The notes beneath the pieces were generated by a model, which made no database searches, had not been told where the DNA came from, and saw only the letters and a list, made by a program, of their open reading frames with translations. From positions 2,418,001 through 2,482,000 of the forward strand of contig NZ_AP025286.1 of assembly GCF_036492245.1 (NCBI RefSeq): DNA of 64,000 nt, in the 5' to 3' direction. A program made the translations under genes and the position numbers. This document shows positions 18,850 to 27,735 of the stretch, piece after piece. Within the stretch, counting starts at the first letter, position 1. Each line of letters starts with the position of its first letter. This DNA is from Treponema bryantii. Lineage in GTDB: Bacteria; Spirochaetota; Spirochaetia; Treponematales; Treponemataceae.

Positions 18850-20241
18850 TTATCTCCCTATAACTTTTATTACTTTTATGATTCCTGCGACAACCGAAAG
18901 AATCACACTTAATATTATTATAATATACAAATCTGGAACAAATAATTGTACCACCCAGAGTGGGGTCTGTACAAATATTTTTGTAAAAAAGATTAACAAC
19001 AGCGGCCAGATAATATAGCAGCTTACAGCAAATATTATACTGATACGTCTTTTTGTTTTTATTGATCTAATGAGTATAAAAATAGAAAAACAAAGCATAC
19101 AAAGGTAAACAGCATCAATCATAATATGCAGCAGAACATAAGATTTATGATTAATTTTCTCAGGTTCTTCTCCACGAATAATTGAAAGGCTATCCCAGAT
19201 TGCATTATCCATAAGATTATTTAAGCCAAACTGGTCACTTGCATTCAGCATAAAACAGACTCCAAGCTTCTCATCTGGTAAAATAAACATATAGGTAATT
19301 CCATTTTCAACCTGTCCCCCATGAAAAACAAGTTTTTGTCCCTTCCATTTCATAAAATTCCAGCCCATACCATAATAAGCCTCAAATTCTTTTACACCTA
19401 ACGAAACATTTTTGTACCACATGGAATTAATACTTTCTTGAGAAATAATCTGATTTTTACCAGTCTGTCTGTTTTCAACAACTCCTTCATTCAGATACAT
19501 CCTCAAATATTTTGCATGATCATGTGGTGTTGTAGCGATATAACCAGCAGGTTCATGAAACCACGATTTTTCAACAGGATATATAGCCTCTTCTCTTTTG
19601 AAAAAGCCGAAATAATTTCTGTTTCCCCTCAATAGTTTAGGACTATCCTTTACCTTCCTGGCATTCGCATTTGAATCTTTCATTTCCAGAGGATTAAAAA
19701 CATTCTGTTTAATATAGTCTTCATAAGCCATTCCGCTTACCTTCTCAATAATTTTTCCAAGCAAATCATAATTTACATTAGCATATTCATATTTACCATA
19801 AGACTTCGTAAGTTTCGCATTATGGAGTTTTGCATGAGTATCAAAACCACTTGTATGATTCAAAAGAGAAAGCACTGTAACAGGCTTTGAAAACTTATAA
19901 TCCGGCAGATAAACAGAAATATCATCCTCAAGCTTAATCTTACCCTTCTCTACAAGCTGCATTACACAAAGCGCAGTATACGACTTACTCATAGATCCAA
20001 TAAAAAACTGCTGATCTAAACTTGTACATTCACCATATGCCTTCTCAAAAAGCGTATGGTCTGGGCTTGTAATAAAGAAAGCCATTCCGGGAATGTGATA
20101 AACTTCTGCTAATTCATCCAGATATGTTTCAAACTTTTGAATACGTTCAGAAGGAAGTTCTATTCCATCTTTGGCCTTAGCGAAACAATTTTCAGTAAAT
20201 GCCATTAGCATTATCAAAAAGATAAACGATAATTTTTTCAT
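18850..20241 (-). CDS. Beta-lactamase-family serine hydrolase with C-terminal membrane helices
   Basis: 463 residues from the ATG at 20241, chosen over an in-frame ATG at 20271 because GTGAGG precedes it and a signal peptide (MKKLSFIFLIMLMAF...) begins there. Class C beta-lactamase/esterase motifs: S-M-S-K (Ser83-Lys86, SxxK), YAN (YxN) in YEYANVNYDLLG, and HGGQ (KTG equivalent) in LVFHGGQVENG. After ~360 three or four membrane helices follow, anchoring the enzyme. Such proteins are usually D-Ala-peptidases or esterases rather than true beta-lactamases. Co-transcribed with the following beta-strand protein. Confidence 0.85.
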   Translation of the reverse strand: MKKLSFIFLIMLMAFTENCFAKAKDGIELPSERIQKFETYLDELAEVYHIPGMAFFITSPDHTLFEKAYGECTSLDQQFFIGSMSKSYTALCVMQLVEKGKIKLEDDISVYLPDYKFSKPVTVLSLLNHTSGFDTHAKLHNAKLTKSYGKYEYANVNYDLLGKIIEKVSGMAYEDYIKQNVFNPLEMKDSNANARKVKDSPKLLRGNRNYFGFFKREEAIYPVEKSWFHEPAGYIATTPHDHAKYLRMYLNEGVVENRQTGKNQIISQESINSMWYKNVSLGVKEFEAYYGMGWNFMKWKGQKLVFHGGQVENGITYMFILPDEKLGVCFMLNASDQFGLNNLMDNAIWDSLSIIRGEEPEKINHKSYVLLHIMIDAVYLCMLCFSIFILIRSIKTKRRISIIFAVSCYIIWPLLLIFFTKIFVQTPLWVVQLFVPDLYIIIILSVILSVVAGIIKVIKVIGR

Positions 20242-20378
20242 AAAAACCTCACGCTGCAAATCATAAAGCATGACAGAAAGAAAACAATACTAAAGTGAGG
20301 AACCTAATATTGGGTTTATGAGGTAGTTAACATCTGTTTATACTGTAAAATCAGAATTGTGATATAATAATATGTAAG

Positions 20379-21302
20379 ATGAAGTTTAAAAAAACATTTA
20401 TTTTATTGTTCTCTTTTATTTCTCTTTTTTTATTTATTGGCTGTAATCAAAAAAAATCAGTTAGCCAGAATCTTAACCTCGAAAGCATCAACCAGCTCAA
20501 CAGCGATACCTTTACATGTACCTTTGATGGCATTGAACATGATTTTATAGTTGAATTACCTGTCCAGAAAGAAACTTCAGAAAATGATGCAATAAAATCA
20601 GTTCCCCTTGTAATCCTCCTTCCCGGCTACAGTAATACGGCAGATCATCTTCGTTTTACTACGGGTTTTCATAAAGAAGCTAACTCACGCGGTTATGCGG
20701 CAGTTTATGTAACCGGCTCAATCAGTAAATATGAAAAAACGGGTGGACTTGGATGGAACTCGGGAATTGCTGCAAAAGGTAATCCTGATGTTGAGTTTAT
20801 TGTGGCGCTTACAGAATATCTTCAAAAAGAATATGGCTTTGATAAAGAACGCACTTTTGCAGCAGGCTTTTCAAACGGTGGATTTATGATACACAGGCTT
20901 GCAATGGAAGCAGGAAATACTTTCCGTGCGGTTGCATGTGTTGCAGGAAAAATGCCTGAAAAGGTCTGGAACAACAGGAACAGAAAAAATCACATTGGCG
21001 TTATGCAGATTACAGGCGAAAAAGATGATGTTGTTCCAAAGAGATTTGACGGCACAGTAAACAATTCACGCGATCCTGCAATTGAAGATGTTATGGATTA
21101 CTGGGCACTTTCAAACGGTTTGAAAACTATTGCTGTGGAAAATGTTGCCCGCGGCTCAAAGCTCACAAAATGGAATTCTGGAAATAAAGACTGCCAGGTG
21201 TGGCATCTGCTTGTAAAAGACAGCCATCACTTCTGGCCTACCGAACAGATTAACGGAATAGACGGCAACACAGTTATTCTGGATTTCTTTGATGCAAATT
21301 AA
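20379..21302 (+). CDS. PHB-depolymerase-like esterase lipoprotein (LpqC/feruloyl-esterase type)
   Basis: 307 residues. Lipobox LFIGC with Cys22 makes it a lipoprotein. The alpha/beta-hydrolase domain shows VILLPGYSNTADHLRF (oxyanion), nucleophile elbow AAGFSNGGFM with Ser165, acid near GEKDDVVP, and catalytic His in KDSHHFWP. This is the Esterase_PHB (CE1-like) family, whose members remove feruloyl or acetyl groups from plant polysaccharides or act on polyesters. In a genome that uses hexuronates, plant cell-wall de-esterification is plausible (inference). A TATAAT lies 10 nt before the ATG; there is no clear ribosome site. Confidence 0.82.
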   Translation: MKFKKTFILLFSFISLFLFIGCNQKKSVSQNLNLESINQLNSDTFTCTFDGIEHDFIVELPVQKETSENDAIKSVPLVILLPGYSNTADHLRFTTGFHKEANSRGYAAVYVTGSISKYEKTGGLGWNSGIAAKGNPDVEFIVALTEYLQKEYGFDKERTFAAGFSNGGFMIHRLAMEAGNTFRAVACVAGKMPEKVWNNRNRKNHIGVMQITGEKDDVVPKRFDGTVNNSRDPAIEDVMDYWALSNGLKTIAVENVARGSKLTKWNSGNKDCQVWHLLVKDSHHFWPTEQINGIDGNTVILDFFDAN

Positions 21303-21315
21303 GATCTGAATACCA

Positions 21316-21720
21316 TTAAACTTCTACAACTTCTATTTGAATATTTTCTTTCAGATTCTTAACTGCAATCTGAAAATCATCCTCGTAAATAATTTCACCA
21401 GGAACTTCAGAACACTTTGACATGTAAAGTTTTAATCCGTACTTTTTTGCCATCTCACGATAAAAAGTCATCTGGCGGTAAATGTCATTTCCCTGTGGAG
21501 TATCCTTGAACCAGGTAGTTGCGTGCTCTGGATTTCCCTGCTCATAAAAAGGCGGAACCGGCAGAACCTTTTCAAAATATTCGCGGTTCTTCCAGTACTC
21601 AGCAGTTTCTTCTTCTGTGAGAGTTTTTGAATCTACAAGTTTACCAATTGCAGTAAACAGGCCGCGAGGCTGCTGGGTAATATAAGCAATATCTGCTGTG
21701 TGAATTCTGTAAAATGTCAT
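21316..21720 (-). CDS. Small hypothetical protein
   Basis: 134 residues, soluble, no signal peptide. The opening MTFYRIHTADIAYITQQPRG and the internal TWFKDTPQGNDIYRQMTFYREMAKKYG are distinctive but I cannot assign a family. An AAAAAGGA ribosome site precedes the ATG. Convergent with the esterase (13 nt apart) and 68 nt downstream of the Pr6Pr-like gene on the same strand. Confidence 0.65.
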   Translation of the reverse strand: MTFYRIHTADIAYITQQPRGLFTAIGKLVDSKTLTEEETAEYWKNREYFEKVLPVPPFYEQGNPEHATTWFKDTPQGNDIYRQMTFYREMAKKYGLKLYMSKCSEVPGEIIYEDDFQIAVKNLKENIQIEVVEV

Positions 21721-21788
21721 ATATATATCCTTTTTTTTAAATTATAGATTATTTTACAGTTTTCACAATAAAGACATTCTTTAATAAA

Positions 21789-22460
21789 TTAACTTGAAGC
21801 AATTTTCTTATTTGCTCCCCACAGTCCAAGAGCAATAAGCCATGCAGTTATAACCAGTAGAGGAAGTACAATCCAGATAGTGTTTAAACCGAAAGCAAGA
21901 AAACCATACCAGTCGTAAGCAGGATCGGGTTTTCCATTATTAAGATGAAGAAGTACATTCGGAGTATAAACAGAAGCATAAAGAGCCATTGGAATTATAC
22001 CGGCAAAACTCAACTTAAAGGAAGGTTTTTCAGCAGCTTCAAAAAATATAAAACTGATGATACACAGCATTGGTGTTACAAAATGCATGAAAAGATTTGA
22101 ATTCATAAAAAGCGAAAAATAACCAGTTTTTGAAGTTGGTGCCAGATAGAAAACAGTAATGAACATTGTAAAGGCAACAGCGTCAGTTGATGCAATTTTC
22201 AACAGATATAACCAGCAAGGAAGCTTCTCTGTATTTTTTCCAGTTGGACTGAATTTGAAAACAATGTAAATAACAGCAACAATTGCCGCCAGAATATTAG
22301 ATAAATTTGTAAAATAACGGAAAGACTTAAAGTTCTTTTCTGAAAGGACAGAAATATCCTGCATAAACTTAAATCCAATAATAACACAGATAGTTGCGAA
22401 AATTGTAAATACAACAACAAGACAATTTAAAACAAGCGCTGCTTTCTGAGATTTAGTCAT
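21789..22460 (-). CDS. Six-helix membrane protein, Pr6Pr/FAR-17a-like
   Basis: 223 residues with six predicted helices. FRYFTNLSNILAAIVAVIYI (~46-65) and the later FMHFVTPMLCIISF and YDWYGFLAFG follow the pattern of the Pr6Pr/FAR-17a (AIG1-like) membrane family, some eukaryotic members of which are hydrolases; bacterial functions are unknown. Start ATG 22460 with AGGAG. A terminator immediately upstream separates it from uxuB. Confidence 0.65.
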   Translation of the reverse strand: MTKSQKAALVLNCLVVVFTIFATICVIIGFKFMQDISVLSEKNFKSFRYFTNLSNILAAIVAVIYIVFKFSPTGKNTEKLPCWLYLLKIASTDAVAFTMFITVFYLAPTSKTGYFSLFMNSNLFMHFVTPMLCIISFIFFEAAEKPSFKLSFAGIIPMALYASVYTPNVLLHLNNGKPDPAYDWYGFLAFGLNTIWIVLPLLVITAWLIALGLWGANKKIASS

Positions 22461-22484
22461 AAATAAAACTCCTGAATACTATTC

Positions 22485-22517
22485 AAAAAAAAATGGTTGC
22501 ACGAGTCGTGCAACCAT
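22485..22517 (-). terminator. Rho-independent terminator of the uxuA-uxuB operon
   Basis: Perfect 10-bp stem ATGGTTGCAC / GTGCAACCAT (22493-22502 and 22508-22517) with a 5-nt loop. On the minus strand the stem is followed by a run of nine T, just after the uxuB stop at 22536. Confidence 0.85.
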
Positions 22518-22535
22518 TTTTACTTATACTGCTTA

Positions 22536-24110
22536 TTATATCTCTTTTAGAGTTTTTCGAACAGTACCCTTACCGCAATTTAATTTTGCAAAATATTCCT
22601 TTACCTTATCAGCAAGGCCAGCTTCAAACAGGTCTACACCGAAAATCTCTGCACGGTGTAACAACGAATCAATGTTTCCCGGCACATACTTTCTGCACTC
22701 ATCCAGTAATGGATCAGGACTAAGTTCAAACGGATTACCATCATCACCAATTCCTGTAAGATAGCGCAGCCACAAAGCAAATACAAGAGGAACCACCTTA
22801 AGGTCTGCAACGTGGAGGTCGCTGCGACCAAGGTAGCCCTTAATAGTCTCACCAAAACGAATACTCAATTTCTGAGAAGTATCACAGGCAATGCGCTGTG
22901 GAGTATCCGGCATAAAAGGATTTGGAATACGGATATTTACAACCTCATCGATAAACTCACGAGGCTTAATAATTCCAGGATCAACAACAACAGGAAGCCC
23001 TTCTTCGTAGCCAAGGCGTTTTACAAGACGAAGCAAATCTTCATCCTTCATTTCATCTGCAATCAAGGTGTAGCCGAGAAGACAACCGCTTACAGCAAGG
23101 AAAGTATGAAGAGGATTCAGACAAGTACAAACCTTCATCTTTTCAACCTTGTCTACAGTTGCACGGTCTGTAAAATACAAACCAGCCTTTTCAAGCTCCG
23201 GGCGACCGTTAGGGAAGCTGTCTTCAATTACAAGATACTGACACTCTTCTGCATTTACAAAAGGAGCAACATAAGTTTTCTTAGAAGTGATTACAGGCTC
23301 CAGCTGTTCGATTCCGTCATCAGCGAGAATCTTTTCGATTTTTGCATCAGGTCGTGGAGTGATTTTATCAATCATAGTCCATGGGAAACTTACTTTCGAA
23401 GCATTGTTTACATAGTCAAGGAAACCTGGCTTACAAACACCACGTGTCTCCCACTCTTTTGCAAACTCGTTTACAGCAGCATAAAGTTTATCTCCGTTAT
23501 GAGAGCAGTTATCCATGCTCACCATAGCAACTGGAAGTTCACCGTTTACATAACGCTCATGAAGAAGAGTCACAACCTTTCCAATATATGATTTAGGCAG
23601 TACAGGTCCCTGAGCAAAATCTTCTTCAACTCCAGGCATCATAACACCGGCTGCATTGCGAAGAAGGTATCCCTTTTCTGTAATAGTGAAAGTAACCATC
23701 TGAAGTGAAGGCGCACGGAAAATCTCACAAAGACGAGCCCAGTCAGCCTCATTGTCAGAATCAGCAGCAAGTGCTTCCATGATAGAGCCAACAACAGTTT
23801 TTTCAACCGAACCGCTGCTCTTAAGCGTTACAAGAGCACCAATATTATCGTGAGGGCGGTACATCTTTTCGATAATCTCATAATCATAGCCTTCAGCTAC
23901 AACAAGACCACGGTCAAGCACACCGTCATTCAAAAGATTCTGAACAACATTAGCCTGGAATGCACGGAAAATATTACCCGCACCAAAATGAATCCAGAAT
24001 GGCTCTGCCTTAGTTGCAGCCTCAACAGCTGCACGATCAAATTTTGGAAGAGAATAACCTTTGCTCTCCCACTCTGCTGTATTTTTTATTCCGTCTTTAG
24101 TAAGTTTCAT
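22536..24110 (-). CDS. uxuB: Fructuronate reductase (mannonate oxidoreductase), mannitol dehydrogenase family
   Basis: Reduces D-fructuronate to D-mannonate with NADH. 524 residues, the polyol-specific long-chain dehydrogenase layout: N-terminal nucleotide-binding part with HFGAGNIFRAFQANVVQNLL (~42-61), then VAMVSMDNCSHNGDKL (~200) and FPWTMIDKITPRPD (~240), and the C-terminal all-helical domain with the conserved K-x5-NxxH-like stretch KVCTCLNPLHTFLAVSGCLLGY (~330-350), which holds the catalytic Lys/Asn/His set. Start at 24110 with AAAGGATT. It follows uxuA, separated by 93 nt containing two small hairpins, and supplies UxuA's substrate. Confidence 0.93.
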   Translation of the reverse strand: MKLTKDGIKNTAEWESKGYSLPKFDRAAVEAATKAEPFWIHFGAGNIFRAFQANVVQNLLNDGVLDRGLVVAEGYDYEIIEKMYRPHDNIGALVTLKSSGSVEKTVVGSIMEALAADSDNEADWARLCEIFRAPSLQMVTFTITEKGYLLRNAAGVMMPGVEEDFAQGPVLPKSYIGKVVTLLHERYVNGELPVAMVSMDNCSHNGDKLYAAVNEFAKEWETRGVCKPGFLDYVNNASKVSFPWTMIDKITPRPDAKIEKILADDGIEQLEPVITSKKTYVAPFVNAEECQYLVIEDSFPNGRPELEKAGLYFTDRATVDKVEKMKVCTCLNPLHTFLAVSGCLLGYTLIADEMKDEDLLRLVKRLGYEEGLPVVVDPGIIKPREFIDEVVNIRIPNPFMPDTPQRIACDTSQKLSIRFGETIKGYLGRSDLHVADLKVVPLVFALWLRYLTGIGDDGNPFELSPDPLLDECRKYVPGNIDSLLHRAEIFGVDLFEAGLADKVKEYFAKLNCGKGTVRKTLKEI

Positions 24111-24137
24111 AATTAATCCTTTATAGAGGTAAAGCTA

Positions 24138-24196
24138 AAAATTGCTTTCGCAATTTTTTTTAACGCTTTGCTATTGAACAACGCCCGCCAGCGGGC
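24138..24196 (-). other. Two small intercistronic hairpins between uxuA and uxuB
   Basis: Reading the minus strand, a GCCCG/CGGGC hairpin (24183-24196) is followed by AAAATTGC-GAAA-GCAATTTT (24138-24157), a GNRA-type tetraloop stem ending in five U. They could be an mRNA-stabilising or partial-attenuation element that sets the uxuA:uxuB ratio. Confidence 0.4.
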
Positions 24197-24203
24197 TTAC
24201 ACA

Positions 24204-25310
24204 TTATCGGTACAACTTCACGTTACTGCGGTCAATAGTCTTCTCGCAGGCTTCCCAAAGTCCCTGAAGGTAAGTAGCACCAAGAGCGCGATCATACAAA
24301 CCATAACCAGGCATAGCCTTTTCGCCCCAGATCATACGACCGTGGTCAGGACGGATAATTCCATCAAAACCAGTTTCATAAAGAGTCTTTACAATCTTGA
24401 ACATATCAAAAGAACCTGTACTTGAAAGATGAGCAGACTCCTGGAAGTCGAGAACAGGATCATCAATAGCAGTATTAAACTTAAGGTTGCGAACGTGAGC
24501 AAAGTGAATACGTCCCTGAGCAGCCTTAATAAATTCGCAAAGATCATTTTTTCGGTTAGTTCCGTACGAACCTGTACAGAATGTCAAACCGTTGTGAGGA
24601 TTGTCTACAGCCTTGAGCATGCGGCAAACCTTATCCTGACTAGTGATGATACGAGGCAAGCCGAATACAGGCCATGCAGGATCATCAGGATGAATAGCCA
24701 TATCAATATTGTATTTATCGCAGACAGGCATAATAGCCTTAAGGAAGTAAACAAGGTTGTTGAAAAGTTTTTCTTCATCAACTTCCTTGTACATCTGGAA
24801 CAATTCCTTTACACGAGCCATACGCTCAGGTTCCCAGCCAGGAAGAATAAATCCGTTTGAGTCCTTATCGATAGAAGCAAACATTTCCTCCGGTTTTACA
24901 CCATCAATAGCCTTAGAATTGTAAGCAAGAACAGTAGAACCATCTTCGCAAACGCGTGCAAGCTCAGAACGAGTCCAGTCGAAAACAGGCATAAAGTTGT
25001 AGCAAACCATGTGGATATCTTCCTGTCCAAGGCGCTCCAATGTCTTAATGTAGTTTTCGATATATTTATCGCGATCGCCACCACCAATCTTAATGTCGTC
25101 GTGAATATTTACGCTTTCAATACCGGCAATCTTAAGCCCAGCATCCTGCACTTCCTTCTTAATCTTCTGAATAGCAGAAAGTTCCCATGCATCACCAGGA
25201 ACAGAATCATACAAAGTTGTAATAACGCCATGTACCCCAGGCACCTGACGAATCTGCTGCAAAGTAACGGAATCAAAACCTGTTCCGTACCAACGTAAAG
25301 TCATTTCCAT
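24204..25310 (-). CDS. uxuA: Mannonate dehydratase
   Basis: Dehydrates D-mannonate to 2-keto-3-deoxygluconate. 368 residues, normal length. Typical xylose-isomerase-like TIM barrel features: MTLRWYGTGFDSVTLQQIRQ at the start, ESVNIHDDIKIG (~65), CYNFMPVFDWTR (~103-114), MAIHPDDPAWPVFGLPRI (metal-binding His/Asp, ~204-221), TFCTGSYGTN (~244) and HFAHVRNLKF (~273). First gene of the uxuA-uxuB operon, from the promoter at 25362-25390. The downstream KDG kinase and aldolase are not in this window. Confidence 0.95.
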   Translation of the reverse strand: MEMTLRWYGTGFDSVTLQQIRQVPGVHGVITTLYDSVPGDAWELSAIQKIKKEVQDAGLKIAGIESVNIHDDIKIGGGDRDKYIENYIKTLERLGQEDIHMVCYNFMPVFDWTRSELARVCEDGSTVLAYNSKAIDGVKPEEMFASIDKDSNGFILPGWEPERMARVKELFQMYKEVDEEKLFNNLVYFLKAIMPVCDKYNIDMAIHPDDPAWPVFGLPRIITSQDKVCRMLKAVDNPHNGLTFCTGSYGTNRKNDLCEFIKAAQGRIHFAHVRNLKFNTAIDDPVLDFQESAHLSSTGSFDMFKIVKTLYETGFDGIIRPDHGRMIWGEKAMPGYGLYDRALGATYLQGLWEACEKTIDRSNVKLYR

Positions 25311-25361
25311 TTATGAACCCTCGAATATCTGAAATATTTATATCCAGTTTTTTATGATTTC

Positions 25362-25428
25362 AGTATAGCATCTGTCAAACGTTTTATCAACTAAAATACT
25401 AGCATACAAGTTTATATTTTAAAATATA
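25362..25428 (-). promoter_or_regulatory. uxuA promoter with two upstream palindromes
   Basis: Minus strand TTGATA (25385-25390), 17 nt, TATACT (25362-25367), about 50 nt before the uxuA ATG. Upstream are ATACTAGCAT (25396-25405), shared with uxaC as ATACTAGTAT, and the perfect 16-bp palindrome TATATTTTAAAATATA (25413-25428). These are the best candidates for regulator binding. Confidence 0.55.
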
Positions 25429-25440
25429 GGTAATTTACAG

Positions 25441-25560
25441 TACGTTCCCCTCCCTCCGGTCGGGTCGCTACGTCCGCCATTCCACTTCGCTCCAGCCTCC
25501 GCACTCGCTCACTTCGTTCGCTCGCTTGCGGTGGCCGCCTTCGGCGTGGCTCCCATCGCT
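25441..25560. repeat. GC-rich element of small TTCG/CCGG hairpins abutting the tonB stop codon
   Basis: About 120 bp of strikingly GC-rich sequence in an AT-rich region, built of short inverted repeats such as CCCTCCGGTCGGG, CGCTCACTTCGTTCGCTCG and GCCGCCTTCGGCGTGGC. It begins right at the tonB stop and fills the gap to the uxuA promoter region. It has no open frame of note and looks like a mobile or genome-dispersed palindromic repeat inserted at a 3' end. Confidence 0.6.
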
Positions 25561-26659
25561 AACGTTTGACAATCTTATATTCGAAGGTTGCAGTTGCAGT
25601 ATAGTCAGCTGCTTCAAATAACCACTGACCTATCTGACTTTTTATTTCATCACGAACAATTGCACTTAAAATTGATTCAGGAGAAATTTTTATTTCTGTT
25701 ACATTACCAGATTCCAGAACCTTAAAAGTTATCGAAACAGTCTTAGATGCATCTATAGTCGCTGCCGCCTGTGCCGAAAGATTTATCACAGGGCTTGCAG
25801 GTTTAATCAAAGCACGTGATTTTCCATTCGACATCTCCATCTCAACCTTTCCAGAACCGCTGTTCTTTGTTTTTACAGCAGTTTCAGACTGAACTCCATT
25901 TGCAGCAACACCTTTAAAGGTTGAATTCTTAATTCCCTGCAATGCATTCGAAGTGGAAGAAGACGCAGTTTGAGTCTTAGTATTGTTAGAAGTAGATGTA
26001 CTGGTCTGCTTTGTATCTGAAGTTGCAGCAGCTGTTCCTGCCGAACCAGAAAAAGCCGGAGTATTATTCTGTACGGTTTTCACCTGATTTGTGGTAGACG
26101 ATTCGTCAGGTTCGTCATCACCAAACATCGCATCCCAATCAACAGCTTTTTTTTGCTGCTGTTTAGTCTGCTGAGCAAAGGCTTCCATTGGATCTACTGC
26201 ATACTGTACAGGCTCCGCCGGTTTTTGAGTTGCAGCCGGTTTCGCAGCAGACTTCTGTGTAGTCGTTGTTTTAGCAGGCTCTTTCTTAGGCTGTGTCTGT
26301 GCCTTAGGCTTTGGAGTCTCAACCTTTTTTGGAGCCGGAGTTTCTACAGTTTTCTTTATCGGTTCCGGGGCGGGCGCTGGTGTCTCCACTACTTTCTCAA
26401 CCACAGGTTCTGGACTTGCAGCACTTGCCGCAGACTGCTCTGCAGGAGCCGGAGACTCTTCGGTTTTCTGAACAACCGGAGTACTTGAAAGCACAATCTG
26501 CACTTCCTTGTACTGCTTCTTAGGTTCAGGTTTAATCACAAATGAGAAAATCAGAAAAAGCAGCCAGAACAGAACAGTGCCCGAAAGCGCAAAAAACTCA
26601 CTTGTGTTTTTGCTTGAACTGTCCGGACCTAAAACAGGCTTTCCTCTATAATTTATCAT
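25559..26659 (-). CDS. TonB-like energy transducer
   Basis: 366 residues. One N-terminal membrane helix (~24-43, SGTVLFWLLFLIFSFVI) is followed by a long Pro/Ala/Lys/Glu-rich periplasm-spanning stretch (~60-160), a Thr/Ser/Asn/Gln-rich section (~180-240) and a compact C-terminal domain (~285-366, VINLSAQAAATIDASKTVSITFKVLESGNVTEIKI...ATATFEYKIVKR) with the beta-strand pattern of TonB/TolA C-terminal domains. Its place directly after exbD (4-nt overlap) supports the call. It would carry proton-motive energy from ExbB-ExbD to an outer-membrane or periplasmic partner. Confidence 0.8.
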   Translation of the reverse strand: MINYRGKPVLGPDSSSKNTSEFFALSGTVLFWLLFLIFSFVIKPEPKKQYKEVQIVLSSTPVVQKTEESPAPAEQSAASAASPEPVVEKVVETPAPAPEPIKKTVETPAPKKVETPKPKAQTQPKKEPAKTTTTQKSAAKPAATQKPAEPVQYAVDPMEAFAQQTKQQQKKAVDWDAMFGDDEPDESSTTNQVKTVQNNTPAFSGSAGTAAATSDTKQTSTSTSNNTKTQTASSSTSNALQGIKNSTFKGVAANGVQSETAVKTKNSGSGKVEMEMSNGKSRALIKPASPVINLSAQAAATIDASKTVSITFKVLESGNVTEIKISPESILSAIVRDEIKSQIGQWLFEAADYTATATFEYKIVKR

Positions 26660-27069
26660 TTTTCTGCCGTTGTCCTCAGATTTATAACACAGTAACCGCT
26701 TTCGCGAATTACATCAAAAATCTTTACGATAGTTCCATTTGTTACTTCAGAATCTGCTTCGAGAGAAACAGGGAACTCTTCTTTTTTCGTTGTTCCTGTA
26801 TCAAAAATCAAAAGCTCTTCACCAAGGCCAGCCATCGAAACTTCCTTATCATTAAAATAAAGACCTCCGTTGCTGTCTGCAGTAATTGTAATCCCTTTAA
26901 GGCTGGTAGCTTCAGAAGTATGACTCTGAGGAAGATTCAGTTTGATTCCAGGCAAGGTTGCAAATGTAGTAGAAACCAGGAAGAAAAGAATCAACTGGAA
27001 TACAATATCAATCATAGGAGTCATATCAACGTTAGAACGGATACGCTCCCGCTTAGTTTTTAGTTTCAT
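26656..27069 (-). CDS. exbD: ExbD/TolR-family biopolymer transport protein
   Basis: 137 residues from the ATG at 27069, chosen over a GTG at 27075 because GAGGG lies eight nt ahead. The single membrane helix contains the family's essential Asp in VDMTPMIDIVFQLILFFLVSTTF (~15-37). The periplasmic domain follows (~45-137). With ExbB it forms the proton channel that energises TonB. Overlaps the tonB start by 4 nt. Confidence 0.9.
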   Translation of the reverse strand: MKLKTKRERIRSNVDMTPMIDIVFQLILFFLVSTTFATLPGIKLNLPQSHTSEATSLKGITITADSNGGLYFNDKEVSMAGLGEELLIFDTGTTKKEEFPVSLEADSEVTNGTIVKIFDVIRESGYCVINLRTTAEK

Positions 27070-27087
27070 AAGCACAACCCTCGCAAC

Positions 27088-27699
27088 TTAGCGAACTCTT
27101 CCGGTAAGACGAAGCAATACAGAAGTTACACGTGCTTCCATTTCTACAACGCGTCGGTTTACCCGCGAAACAAAATAGTTATGAAAAATTACAGATGGAA
27201 TTGAAACACATAGACCTGCAACAGTAGTTACAAGAGCCTCAGCAATTGCACCTGCAAGCAGAGCTGGATCACCCATTGAACCGCCGGAACCAAGTACACC
27301 GAATGCCTTAATGTTACCGGTTACAGTTCCAAGAAGTCCAAGCAAAGTAGCGATATTTGCAATAGTTCCAAGCGGAGTCAAAAGATGCTCAAGAGAAGGA
27401 ATCACAAAATCCATTTCTGCTTCTACAGCTTCACGTAAATCAAGCTCTTCATAACGGCGGCAATCCATAGCCTTTTTTACAACCTGAGAAAGCGGAGTAT
27501 CAGCCTGAGCACAGGCAACTGCACAAGCCTCAAAGTTTCCGGCAGCAAGAGAGCCATCAAGATCACTCATAAGTTTCTGATCACGCTTATTGATATTAAA
27601 AAAATAAATACATCGTTCGATGATAATGAAGGTCGCAATGATTCCACAAACGATAATTGGGAACATCAACGGTCCACCTGATTTTAATGTCTGAAACAT
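27088..27699 (-). CDS. exbB: ExbB/TolQ/MotA-family proton channel protein
   Basis: 203 residues with three membrane helices (~11-31, ~112-133, ~150-172) and the large cytoplasmic loop between the first two, as in ExbB/TolQ. The conserved channel stretch LTPLGTIANIATLLGLLGTVTGNIKAF (~107-133) and ALLAGAIAEALVTTVAGLCVSIPSVIFHNYF (~145-175) are clear. It sits between the beta-barrel protein gene and exbD, with short gaps. Confidence 0.92.
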   Translation of the reverse strand: MFQTLKSGGPLMFPIIVCGIIATFIIIERCIYFFNINKRDQKLMSDLDGSLAAGNFEACAVACAQADTPLSQVVKKAMDCRRYEELDLREAVEAEMDFVIPSLEHLLTPLGTIANIATLLGLLGTVTGNIKAFGVLGSGGSMGDPALLAGAIAEALVTTVAGLCVSIPSVIFHNYFVSRVNRRVVEMEARVTSVLLRLTGRVR

Positions 27700-27735
27700 A
27701 TATACCCCCTTAAAAATCCATAAGTTCAGAAATTA

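Noticed and set aside
18850-20241. Antibiotic-resistance beta-lactamase
   Set aside because: SxxK, YxN and a KTG-like HGG are present, but the long C-terminal membrane part and operon context fit a D-Ala-peptidase/esterase-type protein better.
25441-25560. CRISPR-like or tRNA-like element
   Set aside because: The short inverted repeats are not regularly spaced and show no cloverleaf; called a GC-rich dispersed-type repeat instead.
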